Position numbers and translations under genes: made by a program
Notes under the pieces: model-generated
What the model was told of the DNA's origin: nothing
What the model saw: only the letters and a program-made list of their open reading frames with translations
Databases searched by the model: none
Part shown: one piece after another, positions 27,953-36,540 of the stretch
How the letters are laid out: the number at the start of each line of letters is the position of its first letter
How positions within the stretch are numbered: the first letter of the stretch is position 1
NCBI GenBank assembly: GCA_913030805.1
Contig: CAJWDL010000005.1
Span: 1-64,000 of the forward strand
Direction: 5' to 3'
Length of the DNA: 64,000 nt
From: an uncultured Candidatus Pelagibacter sp.
GTDB lineage: Bacteria > Pseudomonadota > Alphaproteobacteria > Pelagibacterales > Pelagibacteraceae

Positions 27953-28651
27953 ATGAATCGTAGCACATTACCAAAAGGATGGGATGGCTTTGCACACGAC
28001 TGGGCCGCAGACCAAAAAGTCTTTAAAGGTATGTCTTGGGGCAAGGCAATGATGTGGATTTTTCTGCTTAGCGATACATTTATTTTTAGTTGTCTTTTGA
28101 TCTCATTGTTGACGGGTCGTGCATCCACAGCAGTATCGTGGCCAGATGCAAGTGTGGTTTTTGGACTTGAGGTTTTTGGTGTAAGCGTTCCTCTTCTCCT
28201 AATTGCGATAATGACCTTTGTTTTAATTTCAAGTAGTGGAACAATGGCGATTGCCGTGAAGTATGGATATGAAAAAAATCGTAAATTATGTACAATATTT
28301 TTGCTGTTGACTGCCCTGTGCGGTGCTGCTTTTGTTAGCATGCAAGCATTCGAATGGACCAAATTAATTGTTCACGAAGGAGTTAGTCCTTGGGGCAATC
28401 CTTTTGGAGCGGAACAATTTGGTGCCTTCTTTTTTATGATCACTGGTTTTCATGGAACGCATGTTACCATTGGGGTAATTTTTCTACTGATCATGGCAAG
28501 AAAGGTTTGGAGAGGAGATTTTGATTCAGGTAGAAGAGGTTATTTTACTACCATGAAATCAGATTATTTAGCAATTGAAATTATGGGACTCTACTGGCAC
28601 TTTGTAGATCTGGTTTGGGTCTTTATTTTTGCATTCTTCTATCTATGGTGA
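27953..28651 (+). CDS. coxC: Cytochrome c oxidase subunit III (operon 2)
   Basis: The 232-residue paralogue of the protein at 23873 shares WIFLLSDTFIFSCLL, MQAFEWTKLI, FFFMITGFHGTHV and the C-terminal IMGLYWHFVDLVWVFIFAFFYLW. Here it directly follows subunit I; the extra III-like gene of operon 1 is missing. An AAGAAGG Shine-Dalgarno lies in the 24-nt spacer. The final stretch and the spacer into subunit IV match operon 1 almost base for base. Confidence 0.94.
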   Translation: MNRSTLPKGWDGFAHDWAADQKVFKGMSWGKAMMWIFLLSDTFIFSCLLISLLTGRASTAVSWPDASVVFGLEVFGVSVPLLLIAIMTFVLISSSGTMAIAVKYGYEKNRKLCTIFLLLTALCGAAFVSMQAFEWTKLIVHEGVSPWGNPFGAEQFGAFFFMITGFHGTHVTIGVIFLLIMARKVWRGDFDSGRRGYFTTMKSDYLAIEIMGLYWHFVDLVWVFIFAFFYLW

Positions 28652-28662
28652 GGTAAAAAACA

Positions 28663-28989
28663 ATGTTGAAACATTATAAAAAGCAATCACACGAAATTGG
28701 TGTTTATCTATGGATCTGGGGACTGTTGTTTGTTTTCAGTTTCTTTTCCTACATGGTTGATTATTTGAATTTTGAAGGAACATTTAGGTGGACTTTAATT
28801 GTAATATTTATGCTTTCAAAAGCTGCATTAATAATGGCAATATTTATGCATCTGTTTTGGGAACGTTATGCAATTGTTAATGTTCTTTTATGGCCGATGA
28901 CGCTCATGTTGCTTTTTGTTGGGATAATGGCTGCAGAATCAGAGTATACTCTCTTTACGCGACTATTTTATTTTATAGCAGGAAGCTAG
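28663..28989 (+). CDS. coxD: Prokaryotic cytochrome c oxidase subunit IV (operon 2)
   Basis: The 108-residue paralogue of the protein at 24588 has three hydrophobic segments and the MAIFMHLFWERYAIVNVLLWP block. The N terminus differs from copy 1, while the middle is close to identical, including long runs of identical codons. It is followed 34 nt later by the heme O synthase gene. Confidence 0.85.
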   Translation: MLKHYKKQSHEIGVYLWIWGLLFVFSFFSYMVDYLNFEGTFRWTLIVIFMLSKAALIMAIFMHLFWERYAIVNVLLWPMTLMLLFVGIMAAESEYTLFTRLFYFIAGS

Positions 28990-29023
28990 GAGTTAGTTTA
29001 ATAAAAACCTCCGGTAACTGTGA

Positions 29024-29929
29024 ATGACCAATATTAAATCAAAAGCATTAAAATTAGACTTATTTGCTTATCTAAAGGTTTTATTCGATCTCATGAAGCC
29101 TCGTGTGATGTCATTAGTAATTTTTACTTGTGTAGTGGGCTTACTGATCGCACCTGTTGAAGTGGATTTTTGGAATGCTTTTGTTTCTATTCTTGCCGTT
29201 GCTTTGGGATCCGGAGCTGCCGGAGTATTAAATATGTGGTACGAAGCAGACTTAGATTCGGTGATGACTAGAACATGCCTTAGACCCATACCTACTGGAA
29301 AAGTTACAAAAAAAGAGGCTTTGATTTTCGGAATTCTGGCGTCAGTGATTTCTGTCACTATTCTATATTTGTTTTCAAATTTGGTTGCTACATTAATCTT
29401 GGTTACTACAATTTTATATTATGTTTTTATCTATACAGTTTGGCTTAAGCAAAAAACTTCACAAAATATTGTTATTGGTGGAGTATCAGGTGCCTTACCC
29501 CCAGTAATTGGGTGGGCTGTAGCAACAGGCAATATATCTTTTGAATCAATGATATTATTTTTAATTATTTTTATTTGGACACCTTCTCATTTTTGGGCGT
29601 TGAGTCTTTATAAAATGGAAGATTATAAAAATGCAAATATTCCAATGCTTCCCGTAATTTCGGGAGTTAAAGTGACAAAACTAAATATTTTTGTTTATGC
29701 TTTACTATTGTTTCCAATTATTTTAGCCCCATTCTTTTTAAATTATTTTGGTACAATATATTTATTAATTTCAGGAACGCTTGCTACTTACTATATATAT
29801 ATTTGTTACAAATTATTTAGAGTACAAGATTCGAATTTAGAGGAAAAAATAGCTAAACAAGTATTTGGATTTTCAATTTTATTTCTTTTTTTGGTTTTTA
29901 CTTCTATTTTAATAGACAGCATTGTATAA
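29024..29929 (+). CDS. ctaB: Protoheme IX farnesyltransferase (heme O synthase)
   Basis: CtaB (CyoE) adds the farnesyl tail to heme b to give heme o, needed by heme-copper oxidases. The 301-residue UbiA-superfamily protein has about eight or nine helices, with the first Asp-rich motif MWYEADLDSVMTRTCLRPIP near residue 66 and a second in the WTPSHFWALSLYKMEDY region near residue 185. Its place behind oxidase operon 2 suggests joint expression, but both oxidases would depend on it. No heme A synthase (ctaA) or Cox11 (ctaG) gene is in the window. Confidence 0.95.
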   Translation: MTNIKSKALKLDLFAYLKVLFDLMKPRVMSLVIFTCVVGLLIAPVEVDFWNAFVSILAVALGSGAAGVLNMWYEADLDSVMTRTCLRPIPTGKVTKKEALIFGILASVISVTILYLFSNLVATLILVTTILYYVFIYTVWLKQKTSQNIVIGGVSGALPPVIGWAVATGNISFESMILFLIIFIWTPSHFWALSLYKMEDYKNANIPMLPVISGVKVTKLNIFVYALLLFPIILAPFFLNYFGTIYLLISGTLATYYIYICYKLFRVQDSNLEEKIAKQVFGFSILFLFLVFTSILIDSIV

Positions 29930-29945
29930 TGAAAAAAAATAAGAA

Positions 29946-30122
29946 ATGAATATGATTTTAGAAGTAATAAAAATTCAACCTGATACATTACTTTCAATGT
30001 GTGCAGTATGTGTTACTGACCGTTCAGGAGGCCGAATTGCTCTTCTAATTATTATTTCTTCATTAATTTTTTTAGGCGTCGCAAATTGGGCTTGGAAGAA
30101 ATATTTTAAAAATACTAGATAA
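29946..30122 (+). CDS. Small CxxC membrane protein behind ctaB
   Basis: A 58-residue frame starts at ATG 29946, 16 nt after the ctaB stop, and ends with TAA at 30120-30122. It has a short N-terminal part with a Cys-x2-Cys pair (CAVC, residues 19-22), one membrane helix (about residues 31-48) and a basic tail (WKKYFKNTR). The basic C terminus predicts N-out topology with the cysteines in or near the periplasm. A copper-chaperone or redox role in oxidase assembly is possible from position only. No family recognised; a second ATG at 29952 is also possible. Confidence 0.55.
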   Translation: MNMILEVIKIQPDTLLSMCAVCVTDRSGGRIALLIIISSLIFLGVANWAWKKYFKNTR

Positions 30123-30203
30123 ATTTCTACGAAAAAATAAATTATATAATTAAAATCCTAGCTTTGGGGTAGCCAATAGTTCAATTCTATACTAGAAAAA
30201 GAC

Positions 30204-31583
30204 ATGCAGTACATCAGCACAAGGAATACAAAACAAATCTTTACTTTCAAGGAAGTTTTTTTAAATGGACTAGCTTCAGATGGAGGGCTTTATATACCAA
30301 AAAATATTCCATCTTATTCATTACAGGAACTAAAGAGTTTAAAAGAGCTTTCCTATGAGCAACTTGCGCTTAAAATTATTTTAAATTTTTGCTCTGATGA
30401 ATTTGATGAAACTGAAATTAAAGATTTAGTTAGTAAGTCTTATAAAGAATTTAGAGTAAAAAATGTAGTCAATATTAAAAAGCTCGAAAATATTATTTTA
30501 CTGGAATTGTTTCATGGACCTACTTTAGCTTTTAAAGATATTGCAATGCAAGTGATAGGCAATATGTACGAAAAAATCTTGAGCGACAAAAATAAAGTTA
30601 TCAATGTAGTTGTGGCAACCTCTGGAGATACCGGCGCAGCCGCAGTAAACGCATTAAAAGGCAGAAAAAATATAAATATATTTGTTCTTCATCCCCATAA
30701 TAGAACTTCAAAAGTACAAAGGAAACTAATGACAACCGTTAAAGAAAATAATGTTTATAATTTAGCAATCGAAGGCAATTTCGATGATTGTCAAAAATTA
30801 GTTAAATCAATGTTCGTTGATCAATCATTTAACGCTGAAATCAATATGTCAGGGGTAAATTCAATTAATTGGGCAAGAATAATTCCGCAAATTGTATATT
30901 ATTTTTTTGCTTATTTTCAAATTAATAATAGTAGTCAAAAAATTAATTTTTCAGTACCTACTGGAAATTTTGGGGATGTTTTTGCTGGATATTTTGCAAA
31001 AAAAATGGGTTTACCAATAAACAAACTTATTGTTGCAACTAATAAAAATGATATTTTAAAAAGAGTTATTAATACAGGTATTTATAAACCCAAGGAGGTT
31101 TTGCAAACCATATCTCCAAGTATGGACATTCAAATAGCCAGTAATTTTGAAAGACTGATTTTCTATATTAGTTCAGACGATGACCAAATAACTTTAAAAA
31201 AAATGGAAGAGTTAAAAAAGAATAATGAATTTAAATTAAATAATGAACAAATGAGAATCATTAGAAAAGATTTTATATCTGAAAGCTTATCTGAAGATGA
31301 AACAAAAAATGTTATGAAAAAAATTAACAAGGATTATAATATCTTTGTTGACCCTCATACCGCTGTAGGAATTGGAGTTTTGGATAAACTTTCAATTGAT
31401 GGTACAAATGTAATTTTATCCACAGCACATTCCGGTAAATTTCCTGAAACAGCAAAAGAAGCCATAGGAAAAGATCCCGAATTGCCCGATGAAATTAAAA
31501 GAACTATGGAAGAAAAAGAGAAATTTGACATCTTGCCCAATGATTTAAATTCAATAAAAAAATTTATTAAAGAAAGAGCTTGA
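30204..31583 (+). CDS. thrC: Threonine synthase
   Basis: ThrC converts O-phosphohomoserine to threonine using PLP. The 459-residue protein has the N-terminal YISTRN start, the PLP-lysine motif HGPTLAFKDIAMQ near residue 108, the phosphate loop ATSGDTGAAA near residue 148, and TGNFGDVFAGYFA near residue 252. It is directly followed by a peroxiredoxin gene. The homoserine kinase gene (thrB) lies 0.9 kb away on the opposite strand, so the last two threonine steps are close but not co-transcribed. Confidence 0.97.
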   Translation: MQYISTRNTKQIFTFKEVFLNGLASDGGLYIPKNIPSYSLQELKSLKELSYEQLALKIILNFCSDEFDETEIKDLVSKSYKEFRVKNVVNIKKLENIILLELFHGPTLAFKDIAMQVIGNMYEKILSDKNKVINVVVATSGDTGAAAVNALKGRKNINIFVLHPHNRTSKVQRKLMTTVKENNVYNLAIEGNFDDCQKLVKSMFVDQSFNAEINMSGVNSINWARIIPQIVYYFFAYFQINNSSQKINFSVPTGNFGDVFAGYFAKKMGLPINKLIVATNKNDILKRVINTGIYKPKEVLQTISPSMDIQIASNFERLIFYISSDDDQITLKKMEELKKNNEFKLNNEQMRIIRKDFISESLSEDETKNVMKKINKDYNIFVDPHTAVGIGVLDKLSIDGTNVILSTAHSGKFPETAKEAIGKDPELPDEIKRTMEEKEKFDILPNDLNSIKKFIKERA

Positions 31584-32069
31584 GTGAAAATTAAAGTAAA
31601 CGATCAATTGTCTGATGTGGAAGTTTTTCAGCTTATAAATGGGGACCCTGTTAAAAAAAAAATTTCAGAAATAATTAAAAATAAAAAAGTAGTTATGTTT
31701 GGTTTGCCTGGTGCTTACACCTCAGTTTGCTCTACGAAACATCTGCCGGGATACATAAAAAATGTGGATCAATTTAAATCAAAGGGTATTGATCAAATTA
31801 TTTGTATTTCGGTGAATGACCCATTTGTCATGGATGCATGGGGAAAGGCAAACAATGTAGGTAATAATATCCTAATGTTGGCTGATCCCTTTATTAATTT
31901 TACAAAAGCTATAGGTGTCGAAATTGATAAAAGTGGAAGAGGGCTCGGAATAAGATCAAATAGATATACTATGTTGATCGATAACCTAAAAGTTTTGAAC
32001 ATCAAAGAAGAAGCAGAAACCGCCATTTGTGAAGCATCATCAGCAGAAAATTTTCTTAAATTAGTTTAA
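31584..32069 (+). CDS. Peroxiredoxin (Prx5-type)
   Basis: The 161-residue thioredoxin-fold peroxidase has the Prx5 active-site motif PGAYTSVCSTKHLPGY near residue 40 with the peroxidatic Cys in SVCS, and the VNDPFVMDAWGK block near residue 77. It reduces hydrogen peroxide and organic peroxides. The start is a GTG immediately after the thrC stop (TGAGTG), giving translational coupling. The end overlaps convergent rnhA by 9 nt. Confidence 0.92.
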   Translation: MKIKVNDQLSDVEVFQLINGDPVKKKISEIIKNKKVVMFGLPGAYTSVCSTKHLPGYIKNVDQFKSKGIDQIICISVNDPFVMDAWGKANNVGNNILMLADPFINFTKAIGVEIDKSGRGLGIRSNRYTMLIDNLKVLNIKEEAETAICEASSAENFLKLV

Positions 32070-32486
32070 ATTTGCTGCTTCCCCGGCTAACTGGTCTGCT
32101 TCCTCATTTGCAGTAACACCAGAATGTCCTTTAATCCATAACCATTTGATCTGATACTTCTCAGACAAATGATCCAATTCTTTCCAAAGATTTTTATTTT
32201 TTACTTTTTTTTTGCTGGAAGTCTTCCAATTGTTCTTTTTCCAAGTTTTAATCCATTCTGTTATTCCCATTTTAACATACTTTGAGTCTGTGTAGATTTG
32301 TACTTTTTCACCAACTGGTATTTTTTTTAATGCTTTAATGGGCGCCATGAGTTCCATTTGATTATTTGTTGTATTTTTTTTTTTTCCTTTTATTTTAATT
32401 TTTTTATCGTTCAAAAAAATAATTGCTGCCCAGCCTCCCAAACCAGGATTGCCTAAACAGGATCCATCAGTATAAATTTTAATCAT
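32061..32486 (-). CDS. rnhA: Ribonuclease HI
   Basis: RNase HI cuts RNA in RNA-DNA hybrids. The 141-residue protein has the catalytic carboxylates in IYTDGSCLGNPG near residue 4, the Glu in NNQMELMAPIKAL near residue 43, the Asp in IYTDSKYV near residue 65, and GHSGVTANEEAD near residue 119. I chose the ATG at 32486, which leaves 2 nt after the thrB stop; an upstream in-frame TTG (32498) would overlap thrB. It is the last gene of the long minus-strand cluster. Confidence 0.95.
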   Translation of the reverse strand: MIKIYTDGSCLGNPGLGGWAAIIFLNDKKIKIKGKKKNTTNNQMELMAPIKALKKIPVGEKVQIYTDSKYVKMGITEWIKTWKKNNWKTSSKKKVKNKNLWKELDHLSEKYQIKWLWIKGHSGVTANEEADQLAGEAANLN

Positions 32487-32488
32487 AT

Positions 32489-33457
32489 TTAAATACAATA
32501 ATCCTCAAAACCCTTTACACTATTGTGAAACTCTAGTCTTTTTAGATATTCAATTGGATCTTTGACAGTTACAAGGGCACCTTTGCTCAAATTCAAATAG
32601 TCAAATACACGTGTTAACAAAAATCTTATAGAAGCTCCCTGAGCTAAAACTTTAAGATATTTTTTTTCATCGTCGTTAAGTTTTCTTATGCTTGTGTAGC
32701 CTTTTATAAATTTTTTAGCCTTAGTTACATTAAAACTTAAATTTTCCTTGACCCCATCAAAGCATAAAGCGTTTAAACAAACAGCTATTTCAAAACAATA
32801 AAAATCATTACAAGAAAAATAAAAATCAATTATTCCAGTAAATTTTTCATTTTTAAAAAAAATATTATCTGGGAACAAATCAGCATGTATTACTCCTGAA
32901 GGTAATTTTTTTGGCCAGTTTTTTTTTATTTCTTCTAAGCTTATTTTTATTGTTTTGGATAAATTTTTATGAATCTTTGAACAATCTTTTTCTACCTTAG
33001 CAAATAATTTTGGCCAAGAATTTATAGATAGATTATTTTTTCTCTTTAATGAAAGGTTTTTAGTAATCTTATGGAGCTTTGCGGTTTCAACACCTACATC
33101 ATAACAATTTTCCGGATCCAAACTTTTTTTTGCCGAACCTTCAAGAAACGATACCACGGCAGCTTTTTTTCCTAAAATTTCAGAAATATAATTTCCATTC
33201 TTGTTGACAATGGGTCTTGGACATTTAAAATTTGAGCTATATAAATTGGTCATTAATCCTATAAAAAAAGGAAGATCTTTTGAATCAACTCTTTTTTCGT
33301 AAATAGTGAGAATAAATTTATTTTTTTTTGTTTGAACTTGGTAATTTGTATTCTCGATTCCTTCTTTAATTCCAAAGAATTTTGTAACTTTGCCTATTTC
33401 ATAATTCTTTAAAAAAACATTTAATTCATCTTTTGATATTTTTGTGTATACAGCCAT
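32489..33457 (-). CDS. thrB: Homoserine kinase (aminoglycoside phosphotransferase-fold type)
   Basis: This ThrB type phosphorylates homoserine in threonine synthesis and is typical of alphaproteobacteria. The 322-residue protein starts MAVYTKISKDELNVFLKNY and has the kinase-like catalytic motif GVIHADLFPDNIFF near residue 187, then IDFYFSCNDFYCFEIA near residue 208 with the metal-binding Asp. It lies between ispH and rnhA, with 10 and 2 nt spacers, an order seen in other alphaproteobacteria. Confidence 0.93.
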   Translation of the reverse strand: MAVYTKISKDELNVFLKNYEIGKVTKFFGIKEGIENTNYQVQTKKNKFILTIYEKRVDSKDLPFFIGLMTNLYSSNFKCPRPIVNKNGNYISEILGKKAAVVSFLEGSAKKSLDPENCYDVGVETAKLHKITKNLSLKRKNNLSINSWPKLFAKVEKDCSKIHKNLSKTIKISLEEIKKNWPKKLPSGVIHADLFPDNIFFKNEKFTGIIDFYFSCNDFYCFEIAVCLNALCFDGVKENLSFNVTKAKKFIKGYTSIRKLNDDEKKYLKVLAQGASIRFLLTRVFDYLNLSKGALVTVKDPIEYLKRLEFHNSVKGFEDYCI

Positions 33458-33467
33458 TTATTTTTTT

Positions 33468-34409
33468 TCAAATTAGTTTGTTTGGAATTTTGAACACTAT
33501 ATTTTCTTTTGCAAATTCAATTTCATCTATTTCAATATCAGCTTTTTCTTTTATTTTATCTATAAATTCCTTAACTAAAACTTCAGGTGCCGATGCCCCG
33601 GAAGATATTCCAATGTTTCTACATTTTAAAATTTCTTTAATGGGTATTGCATTGGTGGAATAAAGTAATTGTGATTTTGAACATCCTGATTTCTTTGCAG
33701 ATTCAACCAATCTTTTAGAATTTGATGAATTTCTGCTACCAATAACAAAAAACATTTCACATTTATTTGCAATTTTTTTTACAGCTAATTGTCTATTTGT
33801 CGTTGCATAACAAATATCATCTTTTTTTGGTTCTTTTATATCAGGAAACTTATTTTTCAGGATTTGTATAATTTCATTAGCATCATCTACTGAGAGGGTT
33901 GTTTGAGTGATATATGAAAGTTTTCCCTTTTTTTTATTGATATAATTTTTGGCATCTTCTCTTGTTTCAATTAAATCAGTTGCTCCGTTTGATAACTGGC
34001 CCATGGTTCCTATAACTTCAGGATGATTTTTATGACCAATTAATAAAATATGGTAATTATGTTTGCATAATTGCTCTGCTTCTTTATGCACTTTAGAAAC
34101 TAAAGGGCAAGTTGCATCTATATATTCGATTTGTTTAATATCTGCGTCTTCAAGAACTGATTTCGAAACTCCGTGGGCAGAAAAAACAACTGGCCTACAG
34201 CCATCTTCAATTTCACTTAATTCATCAACGAAAATAGCACCTTTTTTTCTTAAACTTTCCACCACGTGTTTATTATGCACGATTTCGTGTCTTACATAGA
34301 TTGGAGCTCCGAATTTTTCTAAACTTTTTTTAACAATTTCTATAGCTCTATCAACTCCTGCGCAAAAACCTCTTGGTGAAGCTAAATGAATTGTAATTTT
34401 ATTCTTCAT
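33468..34409 (-). CDS. ispH: 4-hydroxy-3-methylbut-2-enyl diphosphate reductase
   Basis: IspH makes IPP and DMAPP in the last step of the MEP pathway, using a [4Fe-4S] cluster. The 313-residue protein has the three cluster cysteines in LASPRGFCAGVDRA near residue 15, DATCPLVSKVHKE near residue 100 and DICYATTNRQ near residue 190. Catalytic histidines appear in HEIVHNKHVV and VFSAHGVS. I chose the ATG at 34409 over a TTG at 34436. The MEP gene ispE is also in the window (45898). Confidence 0.96.
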   Translation of the reverse strand: MKNKITIHLASPRGFCAGVDRAIEIVKKSLEKFGAPIYVRHEIVHNKHVVESLRKKGAIFVDELSEIEDGCRPVVFSAHGVSKSVLEDADIKQIEYIDATCPLVSKVHKEAEQLCKHNYHILLIGHKNHPEVIGTMGQLSNGATDLIETREDAKNYINKKKGKLSYITQTTLSVDDANEIIQILKNKFPDIKEPKKDDICYATTNRQLAVKKIANKCEMFFVIGSRNSSNSKRLVESAKKSGCSKSQLLYSTNAIPIKEILKCRNIGISSGASAPEVLVKEFIDKIKEKADIEIDEIEFAKENIVFKIPNKLI

Positions 34410-34440
34410 ACTTTGATCAGATGCGTGTGTTAGCAATATA

Positions 34441-34460
34441 TGCTTAAAATATTTTAAGCA
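34441..34460. repeat. Perfect 20-bp palindrome over the atpF stop codon
   Basis: TGCTTAAAAT is followed directly by its exact reverse complement. In the minus-strand transcript it would form an 8-bp hairpin with a 4-nt loop over the atpF stop codon, before ispH. No U tract follows on that strand; the T run lies on the plus strand instead. It may be an mRNA processing or stability element separating atp from isp-thr mRNA. Confidence 0.6.
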
Positions 34461-34951
34461 CTAGTTTTTTTAAGAGTATTTTTAGTTTGATTGAGATTTT
34501 CTTTAAAGAGAGTATCTAGTTTTGATTTATTAATTGATGTTTTTATTAATTTTGTAGCTGACTCTATTGAGATTTTTACAGCAGCATCTTTTATGCTCTT
34601 AATGGCGTCTTCCTTCATTTGTACAATTTTTTGTTCGGTAATTTTTTTTCTATTTTCTGAAGTTTGAAAAAATTTATTATTTATTTCTATAATAAGCTTT
34701 TCACTCTCTTTATGAGCATTTTTGATTATTTGTTCACTTTCTTTTTGGACGTTTTCTAATTTTTCCTGACTTTCATTCAATAAAATTTTTGATTCTTTTC
34801 TTAATTTTTCAGCTTCATTTAGTTCATTTTTAATGTCCTCTATCATGATATTTAACAAGGAATTAATTTTTTGAGGAACCTTTAAATAAACTAGTATCGT
34901 AATAAATATTATGAAGGCAATAGCTACCCAAAATGTTGCATCAATTGTCAT
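34454..34951 (-). CDS. atpF: ATP synthase F0 subunit b
   Basis: Subunit b forms the peripheral stalk joining F0 to F1. The 165-residue protein has one N-terminal membrane helix (about 5-25) and a long charged coiled coil. It overlaps the b' gene by 4 nt. The presence of both b and b' is typical of alphaproteobacteria and photosynthetic lineages. The F1 genes are not in this window, as is usual for alphaproteobacteria, where F0 and F1 form separate operons. Confidence 0.92.
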   Translation of the reverse strand: MTIDATFWVAIAFIIFITILVYLKVPQKINSLLNIMIEDIKNELNEAEKLRKESKILLNESQEKLENVQKESEQIIKNAHKESEKLIIEINNKFFQTSENRKKITEQKIVQMKEDAIKSIKDAAVKISIESATKLIKTSINKSKLDTLFKENLNQTKNTLKKTSA

Positions 34952-35526
34952 ATATATTTTATAATTTCTTTTTTTGAGATATCCTCAACAGCTGCTGAAA
35001 CACTGCTGGAGTTAATTTCGGTACCTACCATTTTTCTAACAATTTCCGAAGATGTCTCGATGGAGATTTTATTAATATCTTTTATTGATGATAGTTTTAA
35101 CGTTTTAATTTCTTTTTCAGCATTTTCAATTTCTTTGTTTATTTCTAAATTAAATTGATTATTTTTATTTTCAATATCAAGGCTAATTTTTTTTCTTGTT
35201 CCATCTAGAATTTTTTTTGCATCTTGCTTTGCTTTACTAAGGATCATATTGTATTCGGAGATTTTTTTTTCAGATTGATTTTTAAGTTCTTGAGCCTCAT
35301 CTAGGTCGGTTAAAATTTGAGATTTTCTATTTTCTAAGTTTTCATTAATTTTTGGTAAGATTGCTTTCCACAAAATTACATACAAAGTTCCAAAAATCAG
35401 CATTACCCAAAAAATTTGTGATATCCAATAATCTGGATTAAGTTGTGGCATACCCTCATTGGCTGCAAAACAATTGCCTGATAAAAAAATGAAAAAACCA
35501 ATAAGTTTTAAATAATTTCGAACCAT
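34948..35526 (-). CDS. ATP synthase F0 subunit b'
   Basis: The 192-residue protein has a signal-like hydrophobic start (residues 5-22), the NPDYWISQIFWVMLIFGTLY helix near residue 30, and a coiled coil, which matches the b' (AtpF2/AtpG) subunit. It pairs with b in the peripheral stalk. It sits between atpE and atpF, overlapping atpF by 4 nt. Assignment as b' rather than b rests on gene order and the WISQIFW motif. Confidence 0.88.
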   Translation of the reverse strand: MVRNYLKLIGFFIFLSGNCFAANEGMPQLNPDYWISQIFWVMLIFGTLYVILWKAILPKINENLENRKSQILTDLDEAQELKNQSEKKISEYNMILSKAKQDAKKILDGTRKKISLDIENKNNQFNLEINKEIENAEKEIKTLKLSSIKDINKISIETSSEIVRKMVGTEINSSSVSAAVEDISKKEIIKYI

Positions 35527-35536
35527 TAATTAAAAC

Positions 35537-35764
35537 TTAAAATGCGAACAATATTATCAATGCAACAACTAAGCCAAATAATCCAGTAGCTTCTGCCAAA
35601 GCAAAACCCAATAGTAAATTTGGAAATTGTTTTTGTGCTGCAGAAGGATTACGCATGGCTCCCGATAAATAATTTCCAAAAATAATTCCTATGCCAACCC
35701 CAGCTCCTGCTAACGCAATCGCTGCAAGTCCGGCTCCAATCATTTTTGCTGCTTCTAACTCCAT
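35537..35764 (-). CDS. atpE: ATP synthase F0 subunit c
   Basis: The 75-residue hairpin protein builds the proton-driven rotor ring. It shows the glycine-rich first helix (GAGLAAIALAGAGVGIGI), the polar loop RNPSA near residue 38, and the carboxylate in LGFALAEATGLFGLV, a glutamate near residue 58. The residues around the carboxylate lack the Na+ ligand pattern as far as I can judge, so proton coupling is expected. It lies 21 nt after atpB with a clear AGGAGA Shine-Dalgarno in the spacer. Confidence 0.97.
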   Translation of the reverse strand: MELEAAKMIGAGLAAIALAGAGVGIGIIFGNYLSGAMRNPSAAQKQFPNLLLGFALAEATGLFGLVVALIILFAF

Positions 35765-35785
35765 ATTTTCTCCTTTCTTTTTAAT

Positions 35786-36520
35786 TTAATGTTTTAAATT
35801 AAGTGCATCATTTAAATAGATGCATGTTAAAATTGCAAAAACATAAGCCTGAAGAAATGCTATCAATATTTCCAAACCAGTTAATGCAACCGTAAAACTA
35901 AGTGGTAACAAACCACCCAATACTCCAAGACTAATTACGAAACCTCCAAAAACTTTTAACATTGTATGACCTGCCATCATATTTGCAAATAATCGTACAG
36001 ATAAACTTACAGGTCTACTTAAATACGAAATAATCTCAATTATAACTATTAAAGGCAACAAAAATAGCGGAACTCCACTTGGAATAAACAATTTAAGATA
36101 TCCTATTCCATGATTAACAAATCCTATAATCGTTACGCCTAGAAAAATAATAGCTGCTAATGCAAAAGTTACAATGATATGACTTGTAACTGTGAAAGAG
36201 TAGGGTAACATTCCAAGCATGTTGCAGAACAATACAAACATAAATAAGCTAAAAACAAATGGAAAATAGGGTTTTGCTTTTAATCCAGCAGTATCACTTA
36301 TCATTTTGGACACCAAGGTATAACTCAGTTCAGTGAGTAATTGTATTTTTGTGGGCACTATAGCCTTCCTCCTAGTTCCTACAAAAAGTACACTAACAAT
36401 TGTAAGCGCACTTATAATCATAAATAAACTTGCGTTCGTAAATGATATATCTACATTGCCAAGATTTATCTCTGGACCAATTCTATAAACATTGAACTGA
36501 TGCATTGGATTTGTCGACAT
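35786..36520 (-). CDS. atpB: ATP synthase F0 subunit a
   Basis: Subunit a supplies the two proton half-channels facing the c ring. The 244-residue protein has five or six helices and the essential arginine in SLSVRLFANMMAGH near residue 175, plus the C-terminal GLEILIAFLQAYVFAIL helix near residue 217. It lies between atpI and atpE. Identification is secure. Confidence 0.97.
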   Translation of the reverse strand: MSTNPMHQFNVYRIGPEINLGNVDISFTNASLFMIISALTIVSVLFVGTRRKAIVPTKIQLLTELSYTLVSKMISDTAGLKAKPYFPFVFSLFMFVLFCNMLGMLPYSFTVTSHIIVTFALAAIIFLGVTIIGFVNHGIGYLKLFIPSGVPLFLLPLIVIIEIISYLSRPVSLSVRLFANMMAGHTMLKVFGGFVISLGVLGGLLPLSFTVALTGLEILIAFLQAYVFAILTCIYLNDALNLKH

Positions 36521-36540
36521 AATTATTTTCTCAATTTTTC

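Noticed and set aside
27868-28362. 164-residue minus-strand open frame across coxA2-coxC2
   Set aside because: It is antisense to the clear subunit III gene and spans a gene boundary; no domain is visible.
20575-28989. Duplicate oxidase operon as an assembly artefact
   Set aside because: The copies differ widely in sequence, subunit content and flanking DNA; only short tracts are identical.
31789-31800. TTGATCAA near 31790 as an FNR site
   Set aside because: The two halves have no 4-bp spacer, and it lies inside the peroxiredoxin gene.
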